DNA of 56,564 nt from Acidimicrobiales bacterium (GTDB lineage Bacteria; Actinomycetota; Acidimicrobiia; Acidimicrobiales; MedAcidi-G1). The notes under the pieces are model-generated. The model did not search any database and was not told the DNA's origin. It saw only the letters and a list, made by a program, of their open reading frames with translations. The position numbers and the translations under genes are program-made. The stretch spans positions 1 through 56,564 of the forward strand of contig JAERSW010000026.1 in NCBI GenBank assembly GCA_016845305.1. Reading direction: 5' to 3'. Below, in pieces: positions 1-8,799 of the stretch; position 1 is the first letter of the stretch; each line of letters begins with the position of its first letter.

Positions 1-1027
1 GGGTGGGCGGGAGGCCGATCACCACCCGGGTGTTCCACGGGGAGACCACGTTGAGCTCCTCGGAGGTCATCGGTTCGCCGGCCGTCTTGCCCACCGCGTA
101 CCGGCTCGAGGCGTCGATGCCGAGGCGCCACCCGGCGGTCAGCCGGTTGTGGATGACCCGGCTGACCTTGGCCCGTTCGCCGTCCAGGCGGGCCTCCTCC
201 TCGATCAGGGAGGCCAGCACCACCGCTTCATACGGGGTCAGGCCCACGGCGGCGGCCCGTGCCTCGAGGTCGAGGTCGTCGACCACCCTCAGGAACTGCC
301 GGTGCATCCGCACCAGGAGGCCCATCTCGTCGGCCACCGTGTACTCGTCCAACTGGTAGGTGTCGGGGAACAGGAGGCCTTCGGCCAGCCGGTACGGCAG
401 GTCGGTCGGGTAGTGCTCCCAGGCCAGGCGCTCGCTGACCATGGCGGCCCGCAGGTCGTCCTCGTCGAACAGCGGCATCTGGACCAGGAGTCGCTGGACG
501 GTCTGCTCGACGGTCAGGCCCTCCGGGATGGTGACCCGGATGACCTCCTCGGGGAGCGGTCCCTCGTCGAGCAGGGCGACGGTCGCCTCGAAGCCGAGGT
601 GCTCCCGGAGGACGTAGTCACCGGCCTGGAAGGTGTACTCCCGGCCGGTCGAGCAGTCGATGAGCCACCGGATGGCCGCCGGGCAGCGCATCCACTGGCG
701 GAACATGGCCGGGTTGTCGACCACGCCGGCGTCGCCGAGGGAGGCCACCACCTCGTTGGTGGACCAGCCCTCGACGATGGTGAACTCCACCTCGTCGCCG
801 GGCAGGCCCTCGGGCACCGTCTGGTCGCGCACCCAGTCGACGAACTGGCGGGATCCCACGACGGCGGCGAGGAGGACGACGGCCACCACCAGGCCCCAGC
901 GGGGCAGGGGGCCCATGGAGGGTCGGTGGCGGACCCATCGGACGTCCGGTCGCACCTCGTCACCGGGGGGCGCCGGATCACCCGGGGACGCGGGCACGGG
1001 GTCGGCCTCCGGTGGCCGGTCGGTCAT
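1..1027 (-). CDS. mltG: Endolytic transglycosylase MltG (YceG-like), 3' end cut by window edge
   Basis: Membrane-anchored lytic transglycosylase that cleaves nascent peptidoglycan strands and so sets glycan length. Only the first 342 codons are present; the C-terminus lies beyond the left edge. The ATG at 1027 overlaps the ruvX stop as ATGA. A hydrophilic N-terminus of about 45 residues precedes one membrane helix (about 48-65). The extracellular part has the LysM-like segment EGLTVEQTVQRLL, then FPDTYQ, then the catalytic-Glu region LASLIEEEAR, followed by RVIHNRL and IGLPP, all typical of YceG. The mltG-ruvX-alaS order is conserved in mycobacteria (Rv2553c-Rv2555c). The family call is secure; only the missing end is unknown. 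Confidence 0.93.
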   Translation of the reverse strand, partial: MTDRPPEADPVPASPGDPAPPGDEVRPDVRWVRHRPSMGPLPRWGLVVAVVLLAAVVGSRQFVDWVRDQTVPEGLPGDEVEFTIVEGWSTNEVVASLGDAGVVDNPAMFRQWMRCPAAIRWLIDCSTGREYTFQAGDYVLREHLGFEATVALLDEGPLPEEVIRVTIPEGLTVEQTVQRLLVQMPLFDEDDLRAAMVSERLAWEHYPTDLPYRLAEGLLFPDTYQLDEYTVADEMGLLVRMHRQFLRVVDDLDLEARAAAVGLTPYEAVVLASLIEEEARLDGERAKVSRVIHNRLTAGWRLGIDASSRYAVGKTAGEPMTSEELNVVSPWNTRVVIGLPPT

Positions 1028-1467
1028 CCCTCCTCCCCCGCGGCCCGGCGGGCGTCCAACCAGGCCTGGAGCATCACCGAGGCAGCCACCATGTCGACCA
1101 CCCGTCGGCGGTCCGGACCACGCAGGTCCTGGTCCCGGAGGGACCGTTCGGCGGTCACGGTGGTCAGGCGCTCATCGTAGGTCTCGACCGGAATGCCCAG
1201 CCGGTCGCCCAGCACCACGGCCAACTCCGAGGCCTCGCCGGCCATGGCCCTCGCCATCGGGCCGGTGGACCCGTCCAGGGAGTACGGGATGCCGACCACC
1301 ACCACCTCGGCCTCCCACTCGGCGGCCAGGTCGACGAGGGTGCGGTGCTCGCCCTGCCGGTCGCCGGTGCGGTGCACCACGTCGACCGGCGTGGCCACCC
1401 GACCGTCGCCGTCGCTGACCGCGACGCCGATGCGCTTCGTCCCGAGGTCGAGGCCGAGGGCCCGCAC
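1024..1467 (-). CDS. ruvX: RuvX/YqgF-family putative Holliday junction resolvase
   Basis: Small RNase H-fold nuclease of the YqgF family, implicated in Holliday junction resolution and in 16S rRNA 5'-end maturation. The 147-residue protein opens with the signature LGLDLGTKRIGVAVSDGDGR, whose Asp is a metal ligand, and has VVGIPYSLDGS and ETYDERLTT further on. Length is normal for the family. The start is a GTG 6 bases after the alaS stop, and the TGA stop overlaps the mltG ATG, so the three genes are probably co-transcribed and translationally coupled. Confidence 0.94.
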   Translation of the reverse strand: MRALGLDLGTKRIGVAVSDGDGRVATPVDVVHRTGDRQGEHRTLVDLAAEWEAEVVVVGIPYSLDGSTGPMARAMAGEASELAVVLGDRLGIPVETYDERLTTVTAERSLRDQDLRGPDRRRVVDMVAASVMLQAWLDARRAAGEEG

Positions 1468-1473
1468 CGGACG

Positions 1474-4068
1474 TCAGCCGGCCCGGGCCGCCGACCGTGC
1501 CTGCTCGAGGGCCTCGTCGAGCCCTTCGGGCGCCTTGCCGCCGACCATCGTCACGTCCGGGTTGGGACGGCCACCGCCGCCGATCGTCTTCGCCGCGTCG
1601 GCCAGCAGGGCACCGGCATCCAGGCCGCTGTCGGACGACACCGCCGAGACCAGGGCGGCCCCTCCCCCGTCTGGTGCGGCGCCGAGGATGGCGGCCCGCA
1701 CCCCGTCGTGGTCCCGGATGGCCATGGCCAACCCACGGAGGCCGTCCCGGTCGATGTCGTCGACCCGGGCCACCACCACGCCGTCGTCGGCCGTGGCCGC
1801 CAGCTCGCCGGCCCGGCCCAGGGCGGCCTGCCGACGGAGGTCGTCGAGCTCCCGGCGCAGGGCCTTGGCGTCTGCCAGGCGGCGCCGGATGCCGTCCACT
1901 ACGTCGTCGACGGGCACGCCGACCATCTCGGCCGCCTCGGCCAGCGCCGCCTCGGCGTCGCGGAGCCGGTCGATGGGCGCCGTGCCGGTGACCGCCTCGA
2001 TCCGGCGGATGTTCGACCCGATGGAGCCCTCGGCCACGATCTTGAGCGGGCCGATGTCCCCGAGGGCGGCCACGTGGGTGCCACCGCACAGTTCGGTGGA
2101 ATGGGGGCCGGCCTGCAGCACCCGGACGGTGTCGCCGTACTTGTCGCCGAAGAAGGCGATGGCGCCCGCCGCCTCGGCCTCGTCCTTGGTGGTCTCGAAG
2201 TGGTTGCACGATGGGTTGGCCAGGATGTCGGCGTTGGCCAGGTCCTCCACGGCGGCCACCTGCTCGGCCGTCAGGGCCTCGAAGTGGCTGAAGTCGAACC
2301 GCAGTCGGTCGGGGCCGACGTGGGAGCCCTGCTGCTTGACGTGGTCGCCCAGCACCCGGCGCAGCGCCGAGTGGAGCAGGTGGGTGCCGGTGTGGTTTCG
2401 ACGGATGGCCGACCGGCGCTCGGCGTCGATGGCCGCCCGGACCTCCTGGCCCACGGTGACCTCGCCGTCCACCGCCTCGACGCGGTGCTGGTGGAGGCCG
2501 TCGAGGGCCAGCGTGGTGTCCAGGACCCGGAGCGTCCCCGTGTCCGAGGCCAGCACCCCGGTGTCGCCGATCTGACCGCCGGACTCGGCGTAGAACGGGG
2601 TGCGGTCCAGCACCACCACCTCGTCGTCGACGTACAGGACGGTGGCCGTGGCCTCGTCCACGTCGCGTCCCACGAACTCGGTCGGCCCGTGTTCCTCCAG
2701 CACCGACCGCAGGTCGCCCGTCGAGGCGGCCCCGCCGGCGTCCTTCCGGGCGGCCCGGGCCCGGGACTGCTGGTCGGCCATGGCGGCCCGGAAGCCGTCG
2801 AGGTCCACGGCGATGCCCCGCTCGGCGGTGATCTCCTCGGTCAGCTCCAGCGGGAATCCGTAGGTGTCGTGCAGCTTGAAGGCCACGTCGCCGGCCAGGG
2901 CCGCGCCGGCGTCGAGGCCGTCGAGGGCGTGGTCGAGGATGGCCGAGCCGGTGCGCAGCGTCTCCCGGAAGCGTCGCTCCTCGCGGTCCAGCACGTCGCG
3001 GACGAAGCCGTGGTTGCGCTCCAGCTCCGGGTAGTCGGCGCCCATGATGGCCACGACGGCGTCGACCAGCTCGGGCATGATCGGCTCCTCGACGCCGAGC
3101 AGCCAGGCGTGGCGGACGGCCCGGCGGATGATGCGCCGCAGCACGTAGCCCCGGTCCTCGTTGCTGGGGAAGACGCCGTCGCTGATCAGGAAGGTCGACG
3201 ACCGGGCGTGGTCGGCGAGGATCCGCTGCGACACGTCGGTCCGCTCGGCGTCGCCGTGCGCCACGCCGCTGAGCTCGGCGATGCGGCCCAGGAGGCGGCG
3301 GAACTCGTCGGTCTCCCAGACCGACTCCACGCCGTCGAGCACGCTCAGGATCCGCTCCAGACCGGCGCCGGTGTCGATGGACGGGGCGGGCAGGGGCGTC
3401 ATCGATCCGTCGGCGTGCTGCTCGAACTGCATGAAGACGAGGTTCCAGATCTCGATGAACCGCTCGTCGTCGCCGTGGGCGGGTCCACCGTCGTCGCCGA
3501 ACTCGGGGCCCTTGTCCCAGAAGATCTCCGAGCACGGCCCGCACGGACCGGTGTCGGCCATCCGCCAGTAGTTGTCCTCGTCGAGGCGCTGGATGCGCTC
3601 GGCGGGCACCCCCACCTCGTCCCGCCAGATGGCCTCGGCCTCGTCGTCACTGACGTGCACGGTGATCCACAGGCGGTCGGGGTCGAGGCCCAGGTGGGTG
3701 GTCACGAACTCCCAGGCGAAGGCACAGGCCTCGGACTTGAAGTAGTCGCCGAAGCTGAAGTTGCCCAGCATCTCGAAGAAGGTGAGGTGTCGGCTGGTCC
3801 GACCCACCTCGTCCAGGTCGTTGTGCTTGCCGCCGGCCCGGACGCACTTCTGGACGGTGACGGCCCGCGGCCAGGGCGCCGGCTGCTCGCCCACGAAGTA
3901 CGGCTTGAAGGGCACCATGCCGGCCACCGTGAACAGCAGCGTCGGGTCGTGCGGGATCAGGCTGCCCGAGGCCTCGTGGTGGTGGCCGTGGCCGGCGAAG
4001 AAGTCGACGAAGGCCCGACGGACGGCCTGCGCGGTCACGGGGCCGTCGAGGGTTCCGATGGTGCTCAT
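1474..4068 (-). CDS. alaS: Alanine--tRNA ligase
   Basis: Cytoplasmic class II aminoacyl-tRNA synthetase that charges tRNA-Ala. At 864 residues it is full length for bacteria. The N-terminal catalytic core contains TFFEMLGNFSFGDYFK. The editing domain carries the zinc-site motifs HTGTHLLH near residue 558 and CGGTH near 659, so mischarged Ser/Gly-tRNA can be hydrolysed. A DHHA1-type region follows at the C-terminus. The ATG at 4068 has no clear Shine-Dalgarno sequence. TAGGCT at 4078-4083, which contains the stop codon of the preceding small gene, lies 9 bases upstream and could be a -10 element. Confidence 0.97.
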   Translation of the reverse strand: MSTIGTLDGPVTAQAVRRAFVDFFAGHGHHHEASGSLIPHDPTLLFTVAGMVPFKPYFVGEQPAPWPRAVTVQKCVRAGGKHNDLDEVGRTSRHLTFFEMLGNFSFGDYFKSEACAFAWEFVTTHLGLDPDRLWITVHVSDDEAEAIWRDEVGVPAERIQRLDEDNYWRMADTGPCGPCSEIFWDKGPEFGDDGGPAHGDDERFIEIWNLVFMQFEQHADGSMTPLPAPSIDTGAGLERILSVLDGVESVWETDEFRRLLGRIAELSGVAHGDAERTDVSQRILADHARSSTFLISDGVFPSNEDRGYVLRRIIRRAVRHAWLLGVEEPIMPELVDAVVAIMGADYPELERNHGFVRDVLDREERRFRETLRTGSAILDHALDGLDAGAALAGDVAFKLHDTYGFPLELTEEITAERGIAVDLDGFRAAMADQQSRARAARKDAGGAASTGDLRSVLEEHGPTEFVGRDVDEATATVLYVDDEVVVLDRTPFYAESGGQIGDTGVLASDTGTLRVLDTTLALDGLHQHRVEAVDGEVTVGQEVRAAIDAERRSAIRRNHTGTHLLHSALRRVLGDHVKQQGSHVGPDRLRFDFSHFEALTAEQVAAVEDLANADILANPSCNHFETTKDEAEAAGAIAFFGDKYGDTVRVLQAGPHSTELCGGTHVAALGDIGPLKIVAEGSIGSNIRRIEAVTGTAPIDRLRDAEAALAEAAEMVGVPVDDVVDGIRRRLADAKALRRELDDLRRQAALGRAGELAATADDGVVVARVDDIDRDGLRGLAMAIRDHDGVRAAILGAAPDGGGAALVSAVSSDSGLDAGALLADAAKTIGGGGRPNPDVTMVGGKAPEGLDEALEQARSAARAG

Positions 4069-4080
4069 GGTCGGCCCAGC

Positions 4081-4374
4081 CTAGGGACGCCGCGGAGGTG
4101 CCCCGACCGGCCTCCGGTGGCGGTGGGGCGGGGGGCGGTGGTCGATCGGACGGCGTGGCCGGAGGCCGTCGTCGCCCCCACCGCGGGTGGCGGCGACCTC
4201 CCGGGAGATCCGGCGGAGCCCGTCGGCCAGCGCCGACGTCCGGTCGGCGACCTCCCGACGCAGGTACTCCGGGGCGTACCGACGGACCCCCCGGCGGACG
4301 CGTCGCCGCAACCAGGCCGCAGTGGCCGTCCCGACCACCCAGCCACCCAGCAGCCAGACCAGTCGACGTCGCAT
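4081..4374 (-). CDS. Small membrane protein of unknown function, 97 aa
   Basis: I do not recognise a family. The protein has one glycine/alanine-rich membrane helix (about residues 5-21, VWLLGGWVVGTATAAW) directly followed by an arginine-rich stretch that should stay in the cytoplasm by the positive-inside rule. A helical charged segment and a low-complexity Arg/Pro tail follow. The rarA stop and this start share a base (TGATG), so it is probably translated by coupling behind rarA. The stop lies 12 bases before the alaS start. Comparable small proteins occur upstream of alaS in other actinobacteria, but that comparison is from memory only. Confidence 0.6.
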   Translation of the reverse strand: MRRRLVWLLGGWVVGTATAAWLRRRVRRGVRRYAPEYLRREVADRTSALADGLRRISREVAATRGGGDDGLRPRRPIDHRPPPHRHRRPVGAPPRRP

Positions 4375-5684
4375 CAGGCCTCCCCTTCGCCGCTCCGGCG
4401 GAGCCGTTCGGCCACCTCCGCCTCGAAGCCGTGTGGGGACGGATCGTAGTAGCGACGCCCCTCCACCTCGGCCGGACGGTGCCGCTGGTCCACCCACCCG
4501 TCCGGGTGGTCGTGCGGGTAGTCGTAGCCCTCGCCGTGGCCGAGGGTGGCGGCACCCCGGTAGTGGGCGTCGCGCAGGTGCATCGGCACCTCGCCGGTCC
4601 CGGCGGCACGGGCGTCGGCCTCCGCCGCGCCCAGGGCGGTGGTCACCCGGTTGGACTTCGGCGCGGTGGCCAGGTGCACGACGGCCTGGGCCAGGTTCAG
4701 CTTCGCCTCGGGCAGGCCGACGAACTCCACGGCCCGGGCCGCGGCGTCGGCCACGACGATGGCCATCGGGTCGGCCATGCCGACGTCCTCGCTGGCCAGG
4801 ATGACGAGGCGGCGGGCGATGAACCGGGCGTCCTCCCCGGCGTCGAGCATCCGGGCCAGCCAGTACAGGCCGGCGTCGGCGTCGGAGCCCCGGATGGACT
4901 TGATGAAGGCGCTGACCACGTCGTAGTGGGCGTCCCGGCCGTACCGGATGGCCTTGGTGCCCAGGGCCGCCTCGACGTCGTCCACCGTCACCCGGGCCCC
5001 AGCGGCGGCCCCGTCCCGACCGACGGCGAGCGCCGCGGCCACCTCGAGGCTGGTCAGGGCGTGGCGTCCGTCGCCGGCCGCCCGGTCCACCAGGAGGTCC
5101 AGGGCCTCGTCGTCGGCCGTCGCGTCCTCGGCCTCCAGGCCCCGTTCCAGCAGTCGGCGGACCGCGGCGTCGTCCAGCGGCTCGAGGCGGAACAGCGTGG
5201 AACGCGACAGCAGCGGTGCGTTGACCTCGAAGTAGGGGTTCTCGGTGGTGGCCCCGATCAGCACCAGCAGTCCCGACTCCACCGAGGGCAGGAGGGCGTC
5301 CTGCTGGGCCTTGTTGAAGCGGTGCACCTCGTCGAGGAACAGGATGGTGCCGACGTCCCGCTGGCCGAGGCGGGCCTCGGCCGCCGCCACCAACTCCCGG
5401 ACGTCCTTCACGCTGGCGCTGGTCGCCGACAGTTCGGCGAACTCCTGGGCGGTGACCCGGGCGATGAGCCGGGCCAGCGACGTCTTGCCGGTCCCGGGCG
5501 GGCCCCACAGCACCACCGAGGACAGCCGGTCGGCCTCGATGAGGCGCCGCAGGGGCCGGCCGGGACCCAGCAGGTGGTCCTGGCCGACGACGTCGTCGAG
5601 CCGGGTCGGCCGGAGGCGGTCGGCCAGCGGGGCGCGCCGGGCCAGGCGGTCGGATGCCGCGCTGGCGAACAGGTCCCCGGTCAT
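4374..5684 (-). CDS. rarA: Replication-associated recombination protein A (RarA/MgsA), AAA+ ATPase
   Basis: Clamp-loader-like AAA+ ATPase that acts at stalled replication forks with RecA and SSB. The 436-residue protein begins with the conserved [20 protein letters not shown]. It has Walker [10 protein letters not shown] near residue 58, Walker [19 protein letters not shown] near 115, sensor [12 protein letters not shown], and the tetramerisation C-terminus ending in a YDYPHDHP-type segment. No Shine-Dalgarno sequence is visible, but TACCGT lies exactly 7 bases before the ATG, so the mRNA may be leaderless. The next gene overlaps its stop codon by one base. Confidence 0.96.
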   Translation of the reverse strand: MTGDLFASAASDRLARRAPLADRLRPTRLDDVVGQDHLLGPGRPLRRLIEADRLSSVVLWGPPGTGKTSLARLIARVTAQEFAELSATSASVKDVRELVAAAEARLGQRDVGTILFLDEVHRFNKAQQDALLPSVESGLLVLIGATTENPYFEVNAPLLSRSTLFRLEPLDDAAVRRLLERGLEAEDATADDEALDLLVDRAAGDGRHALTSLEVAAALAVGRDGAAAGARVTVDDVEAALGTKAIRYGRDAHYDVVSAFIKSIRGSDADAGLYWLARMLDAGEDARFIARRLVILASEDVGMADPMAIVVADAAARAVEFVGLPEAKLNLAQAVVHLATAPKSNRVTTALGAAEADARAAGTGEVPMHLRDAHYRGAATLGHGEGYDYPHDHPDGWVDQRHRPAEVEGRRYYDPSPHGFEAEVAERLRRSGEGEA

Positions 5685-5691
5685 GGCGGCG

Positions 5692-5697
5692 ACGGTA
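5692..5697 (-). promoter_or_regulatory. Putative -10 element of rarA (leaderless)
   Basis: TACCGT on the minus strand ends 7 bases before the rarA ATG. The 64-base spacer holds no Shine-Dalgarno sequence near the start. Confidence 0.4.
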
Positions 5698-5748
5698 CCC
5701 GCCGCCGACCAGCGGCCTACTCCGCCGGGGGCCTCGTCGACGAGCGGC

Positions 5749-7467
5749 CTACTCCGCTGGAGGCAGGACGCGCAGGCCCAGTTCCTCGAGGTGGCGATCG
5801 TCGATGGGGGTCGGCGCGTCGGTCAGCGGGTCGGCCCCCGACTGGGTCTTCGGGTAGGCGATGACCTCGCGGATGTTCTCCTCGCCGGCCAGGATGGCCG
5901 TGAGCCGGTCCATGCCGAAGGCGAAGCCGGCGTGCGGCGGGGCGCCGTACCGGAAGGCGTCGAGCAGGAAGCCGAACTTGGCCTGGGCCTCTTCGGGGCC
6001 GATGCCCAGCAGCGAGAAGATCCGCTCCTGGACCTCGCGGCGGTGGATCCGCACGCTCCCCGAGCCCAGCTCCCAGCCGTTGAGGACCAGGTCGTAGGCC
6101 TGTGAGCGCACGGCCAGCAGGTCGCCGCCGTCCAGTAGGTGCACGTCGTCCTCGTGCGGCATGGTGAACGGGTGGTGGGCCGGGATGGGGTTGCCGGCCT
6201 CGTCGAGGGCCTCGAACAACGGGAAGTCGACCACCCACAGGAAGTGGAGCCCGCCCTCGGTCACCGGCGGGCGCCCCAGCTCGAGGCGCAGCAGGCCGAG
6301 GATGTGGCGGGCGGTCCGGCGCTCGTCGGCCACCAGCAGCAACAGGTCGCCCACCTCGGCCTCCATGGCCGTCCGCAGGCCGGCCTGCTCGTCGTCGGTC
6401 AGGAACTTGGCCACCGGCGAGTCCAGCCCGTCGGGCGTGACCCGCATCCACACCAGGCCCTTGGCCCCCCAGCGCTTGCAGCGTTCGGTGAGGTCGTCGA
6501 GTCGGTTGCGCGACGTGTCGGCGCCTCCGGGCACCCGGATGCCCTTGGTGCACGGCGCCTGGAAGGCCCGGAACTCCGTCCCGGCGAAGACGTCGGTCAG
6601 TTCGACCAGCTCCATCCCGAAGCGGACGTCGGGCTTGTCGGAGCCGTACCGCTCCATGGCCTCCTCCCACGACATCCGGCCGATCTCGCCGGGACGCACG
6701 CCGGTCACCGCCTCGGCGGCCGCCGCGACGGCGTGGGAGATGAAGGCCAGCACGTCGTCCTGGGAGACGAAGCTGGCCTCCGCGTCGAGCTGCATGAACT
6801 CGAACTGGCGGTCGGCCCGCAGGTCCTCGTCGCGCAGGCAGCGGGCGATCTGGTAGTAGCGGTCGACGCCGCCCACCATGCACAGCTGCTTGAAGATCTG
6901 GGGGCTCTGGGGCAGGGCGTAGAAGGAGCCGGGCTCCTTGCGGGACGGCACGACGAAGTCGCGGGCGCCCTCCGGGGTGCTGGCCACCAGCATCGGGGTC
7001 TCGACCTCGATGAAGCCCTGCTCCTCCATGGCGCCCCGGACCGCGCTGTTGACCCGGGCCCGGACCTCCAGGTTGCGCTGGAGGCGGGGACGGCGCAGGT
7101 CGACGTAGCGGTGGCGGAGGCGCAGCACCTCGTCCACCTCGGTGCGCTCGTCCAGCGGGAAGGGCGGCGGCTCGGCGGCGGCCAGCACCTCGACGGCCTG
7201 GGCGTCCACTTCCACCGCCCCGGTGGCGAGGGCGTCGTTGGCGGTGTCGGCGGGCCGCTCGCGGACCGTGCCGGTCACCCGGAGCACGAACTCGCTGCGC
7301 AGGTCGTGGGCGCCGTCGACCACCAGCTGGACGACGCCGCTTCGGTCCCGCAGGTCGACGAAGGCCAGGTGCTCGCCGTGCTCCCGCCGGCGGTCGACCC
7401 AGCCGCACAGGGTGACGGTGCGGCCGACGTCGCCGACCCGGAGGTCGCCGCACCGGTCGGTGCGCAT
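5749..7467 (-). CDS. aspS: Aspartate--tRNA(Asp/Asn) ligase
   Basis: Class II synthetase of the bacterial AspRS type, 572 residues. It has an N-terminal OB-fold ([20 protein letters not shown]), motif 2 [10 protein letters not shown], a GAD insertion domain, and C-terminal motif 3 GFAFGMDRL. Bacterial-type AspRS often also makes Asp-tRNA-Asn; the sequence alone does not settle this here. The ATG at 7467 was chosen because the E. coli enzyme begins at the same aligned residue. A TTG at 7488, 5 bases after GAGG and overlapping the hisS stop as TTGA, is a credible alternative and would add 7 residues. It is probably co-transcribed with hisS. Confidence 0.96.
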   Translation of the reverse strand: MRTDRCGDLRVGDVGRTVTLCGWVDRRREHGEHLAFVDLRDRSGVVQLVVDGAHDLRSEFVLRVTGTVRERPADTANDALATGAVEVDAQAVEVLAAAEPPPFPLDERTEVDEVLRLRHRYVDLRRPRLQRNLEVRARVNSAVRGAMEEQGFIEVETPMLVASTPEGARDFVVPSRKEPGSFYALPQSPQIFKQLCMVGGVDRYYQIARCLRDEDLRADRQFEFMQLDAEASFVSQDDVLAFISHAVAAAAEAVTGVRPGEIGRMSWEEAMERYGSDKPDVRFGMELVELTDVFAGTEFRAFQAPCTKGIRVPGGADTSRNRLDDLTERCKRWGAKGLVWMRVTPDGLDSPVAKFLTDDEQAGLRTAMEAEVGDLLLLVADERRTARHILGLLRLELGRPPVTEGGLHFLWVVDFPLFEALDEAGNPIPAHHPFTMPHEDDVHLLDGGDLLAVRSQAYDLVLNGWELGSGSVRIHRREVQERIFSLLGIGPEEAQAKFGFLLDAFRYGAPPHAGFAFGMDRLTAILAGEENIREVIAYPKTQSGADPLTDAPTPIDDRHLEELGLRVLPPAE

Positions 7468-7484
7468 GGAGGTGGAGTAGTCGG

Positions 7485-8744
7485 TCAACGGAGCCTCGCT
7501 CGCAGGATGTCGGTCAGCTGGTCGCGGTCGACGGTCTCCTGTCCGCCGTCGCCCCGCAGGTCCCGCACGGTCACCGTGCCGGACGCCTTCTCGTCCTCGC
7601 CGACGATGACCGCCACCGCGGCGGCGCTCCGGTCGGCGGCCTTCATCTGGGCCTTCATGGACCGGCCGTCCCAGGCCCGGTCGGCCCGCAGGCCGGCGGC
7701 CCGGATGCGGTCGGCCAGGACCACGGCCTCGTCGCCCCCGGTGGCGTCGACCACGAACACGTCGACGGCCGCCGTGGGCGGGGCGAACACCCCCTCGGCG
7801 TCGCAGGCCAGCAGGGTGCGGTCCACGCCGAGGGCGAAGCCCACGCCGGGGGTCTCCGGGGCGCCCATCTCGGCGGCCAGGCCGTCGTAGCGGCCACCGC
7901 CACCCACCGCGTTCTGGGCGGCGTCGAGGGCCTCGGCGGCGAACTCGAAGGTGGTCCGGACGTAGTAGTCGAGGCCCCGCACCAGGCGGGGGGCGACGGT
8001 GTAGGGCACGTCCACGGCGTCGAGCGCCGCGGTGACGGCGGCGAAGTGGGCGGCCGCGTCGTCGGACAGGTGGTCGAGCATCCGGGGCGCGTCGGCCACC
8101 AGCTCGGCGTCGGCATCGCGCTTGGAGTCGAGCACCCGCAGCGGGTTGGTGGCCAGCGTGGCCCGGGACTCCTCGCTGAGGGCGTCCAGGTTCGCCTCGA
8201 AGTGGGCCCGGAGCGCCTCGACGTAGCGGGCCCGATCCTCCGCACTGCCCAGGGAGTTCACCAGCAGCCGCACCTGCCGCAGCCCGAGGCGCTCGTAGAA
8301 GCGCCACGCCAGGGTGATGACCTCGGCGTCCAGGTGGGGGTCGTGCGGGCCGAGGACCTCCACGCCGACCTGGTCGAACTGCCGGAAGCGTCCCTTCTGG
8401 GCCCGCTCGTAGCGGAAGTTCGGGCCCGCGTACCAGGCCTTGTAGGGAAGGGCCGGGCGGTGCTCGGCGAAGCCGCGGACCACCGATGCCGTCTGCTCGG
8501 GACGCAGGGCGATGGTGCGGCCGCCCTTGTCCTCGAAGGCGTACATCTCCTTGCGGACCACGTCGGTGGCCTCGCCGAGGCGCTGGAAGACCTCGACGTG
8601 CTCGAACATCGGGGGGACCACCTCGAGGTAGCCGGCCGAGCCCGCCACGTCGGCGAAGAGCTCCACGAGGGCACGCCACCGGGCCGAGTCCGGCCACATG
8701 ATGTCGCGCGTGCCCTTGGGGGCCCGGAAGGCGTGGTCCGTCAC
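7485..8744 (-). CDS. hisS: Histidine--tRNA ligase
   Basis: Class II synthetase that charges tRNA-His, 419 residues, normal length. It opens with FRAPKGTRDIMWPDS (motif 1 region). It carries GPNFRYERAQKGRFRQFDQ (motif 2), the histidine-binding loop LVRGLDYYVRTTFEF, GGGGRYDGL and GVGFALGVDR (motif 3), then an anticodon-binding alpha/beta domain. The start is GTG with no Shine-Dalgarno sequence at normal spacing. TAGCCT at 8753-8758 sits 8 bases upstream. The relA-hisS-aspS order matches the mycobacterial arrangement. Confidence 0.96.
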   Translation of the reverse strand: MTDHAFRAPKGTRDIMWPDSARWRALVELFADVAGSAGYLEVVPPMFEHVEVFQRLGEATDVVRKEMYAFEDKGGRTIALRPEQTASVVRGFAEHRPALPYKAWYAGPNFRYERAQKGRFRQFDQVGVEVLGPHDPHLDAEVITLAWRFYERLGLRQVRLLVNSLGSAEDRARYVEALRAHFEANLDALSEESRATLATNPLRVLDSKRDADAELVADAPRMLDHLSDDAAAHFAAVTAALDAVDVPYTVAPRLVRGLDYYVRTTFEFAAEALDAAQNAVGGGGRYDGLAAEMGAPETPGVGFALGVDRTLLACDAEGVFAPPTAAVDVFVVDATGGDEAVVLADRIRAAGLRADRAWDGRSMKAQMKAADRSAAAVAVIVGEDEKASGTVTVRDLRGDGGQETVDRDQLTDILRARLR

Positions 8745-8752
8745 GGAGATGC

Positions 8753-8758
8753 AGGCTA
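8753..8758 (-). promoter_or_regulatory. Putative -10 element of hisS
   Basis: TAGCCT on the minus strand ends 8 bases before the hisS GTG, in the 55-base spacer after relA. Confidence 0.35.
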
Positions 8759-8799
8759 CCGGCGCACCATCGGCGCACCGGGGGGCCGAGGGGCGCTGC

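Noticed and set aside
1012-4449. Very long plus-strand open frame opposite ruvX and alaS (over 1100 codons)
   Set aside because: It is the antisense of well-supported ruvX and alaS. Its Gly/Val/Leu/His-rich translation shows no motif and comes from the third-position GC bias.
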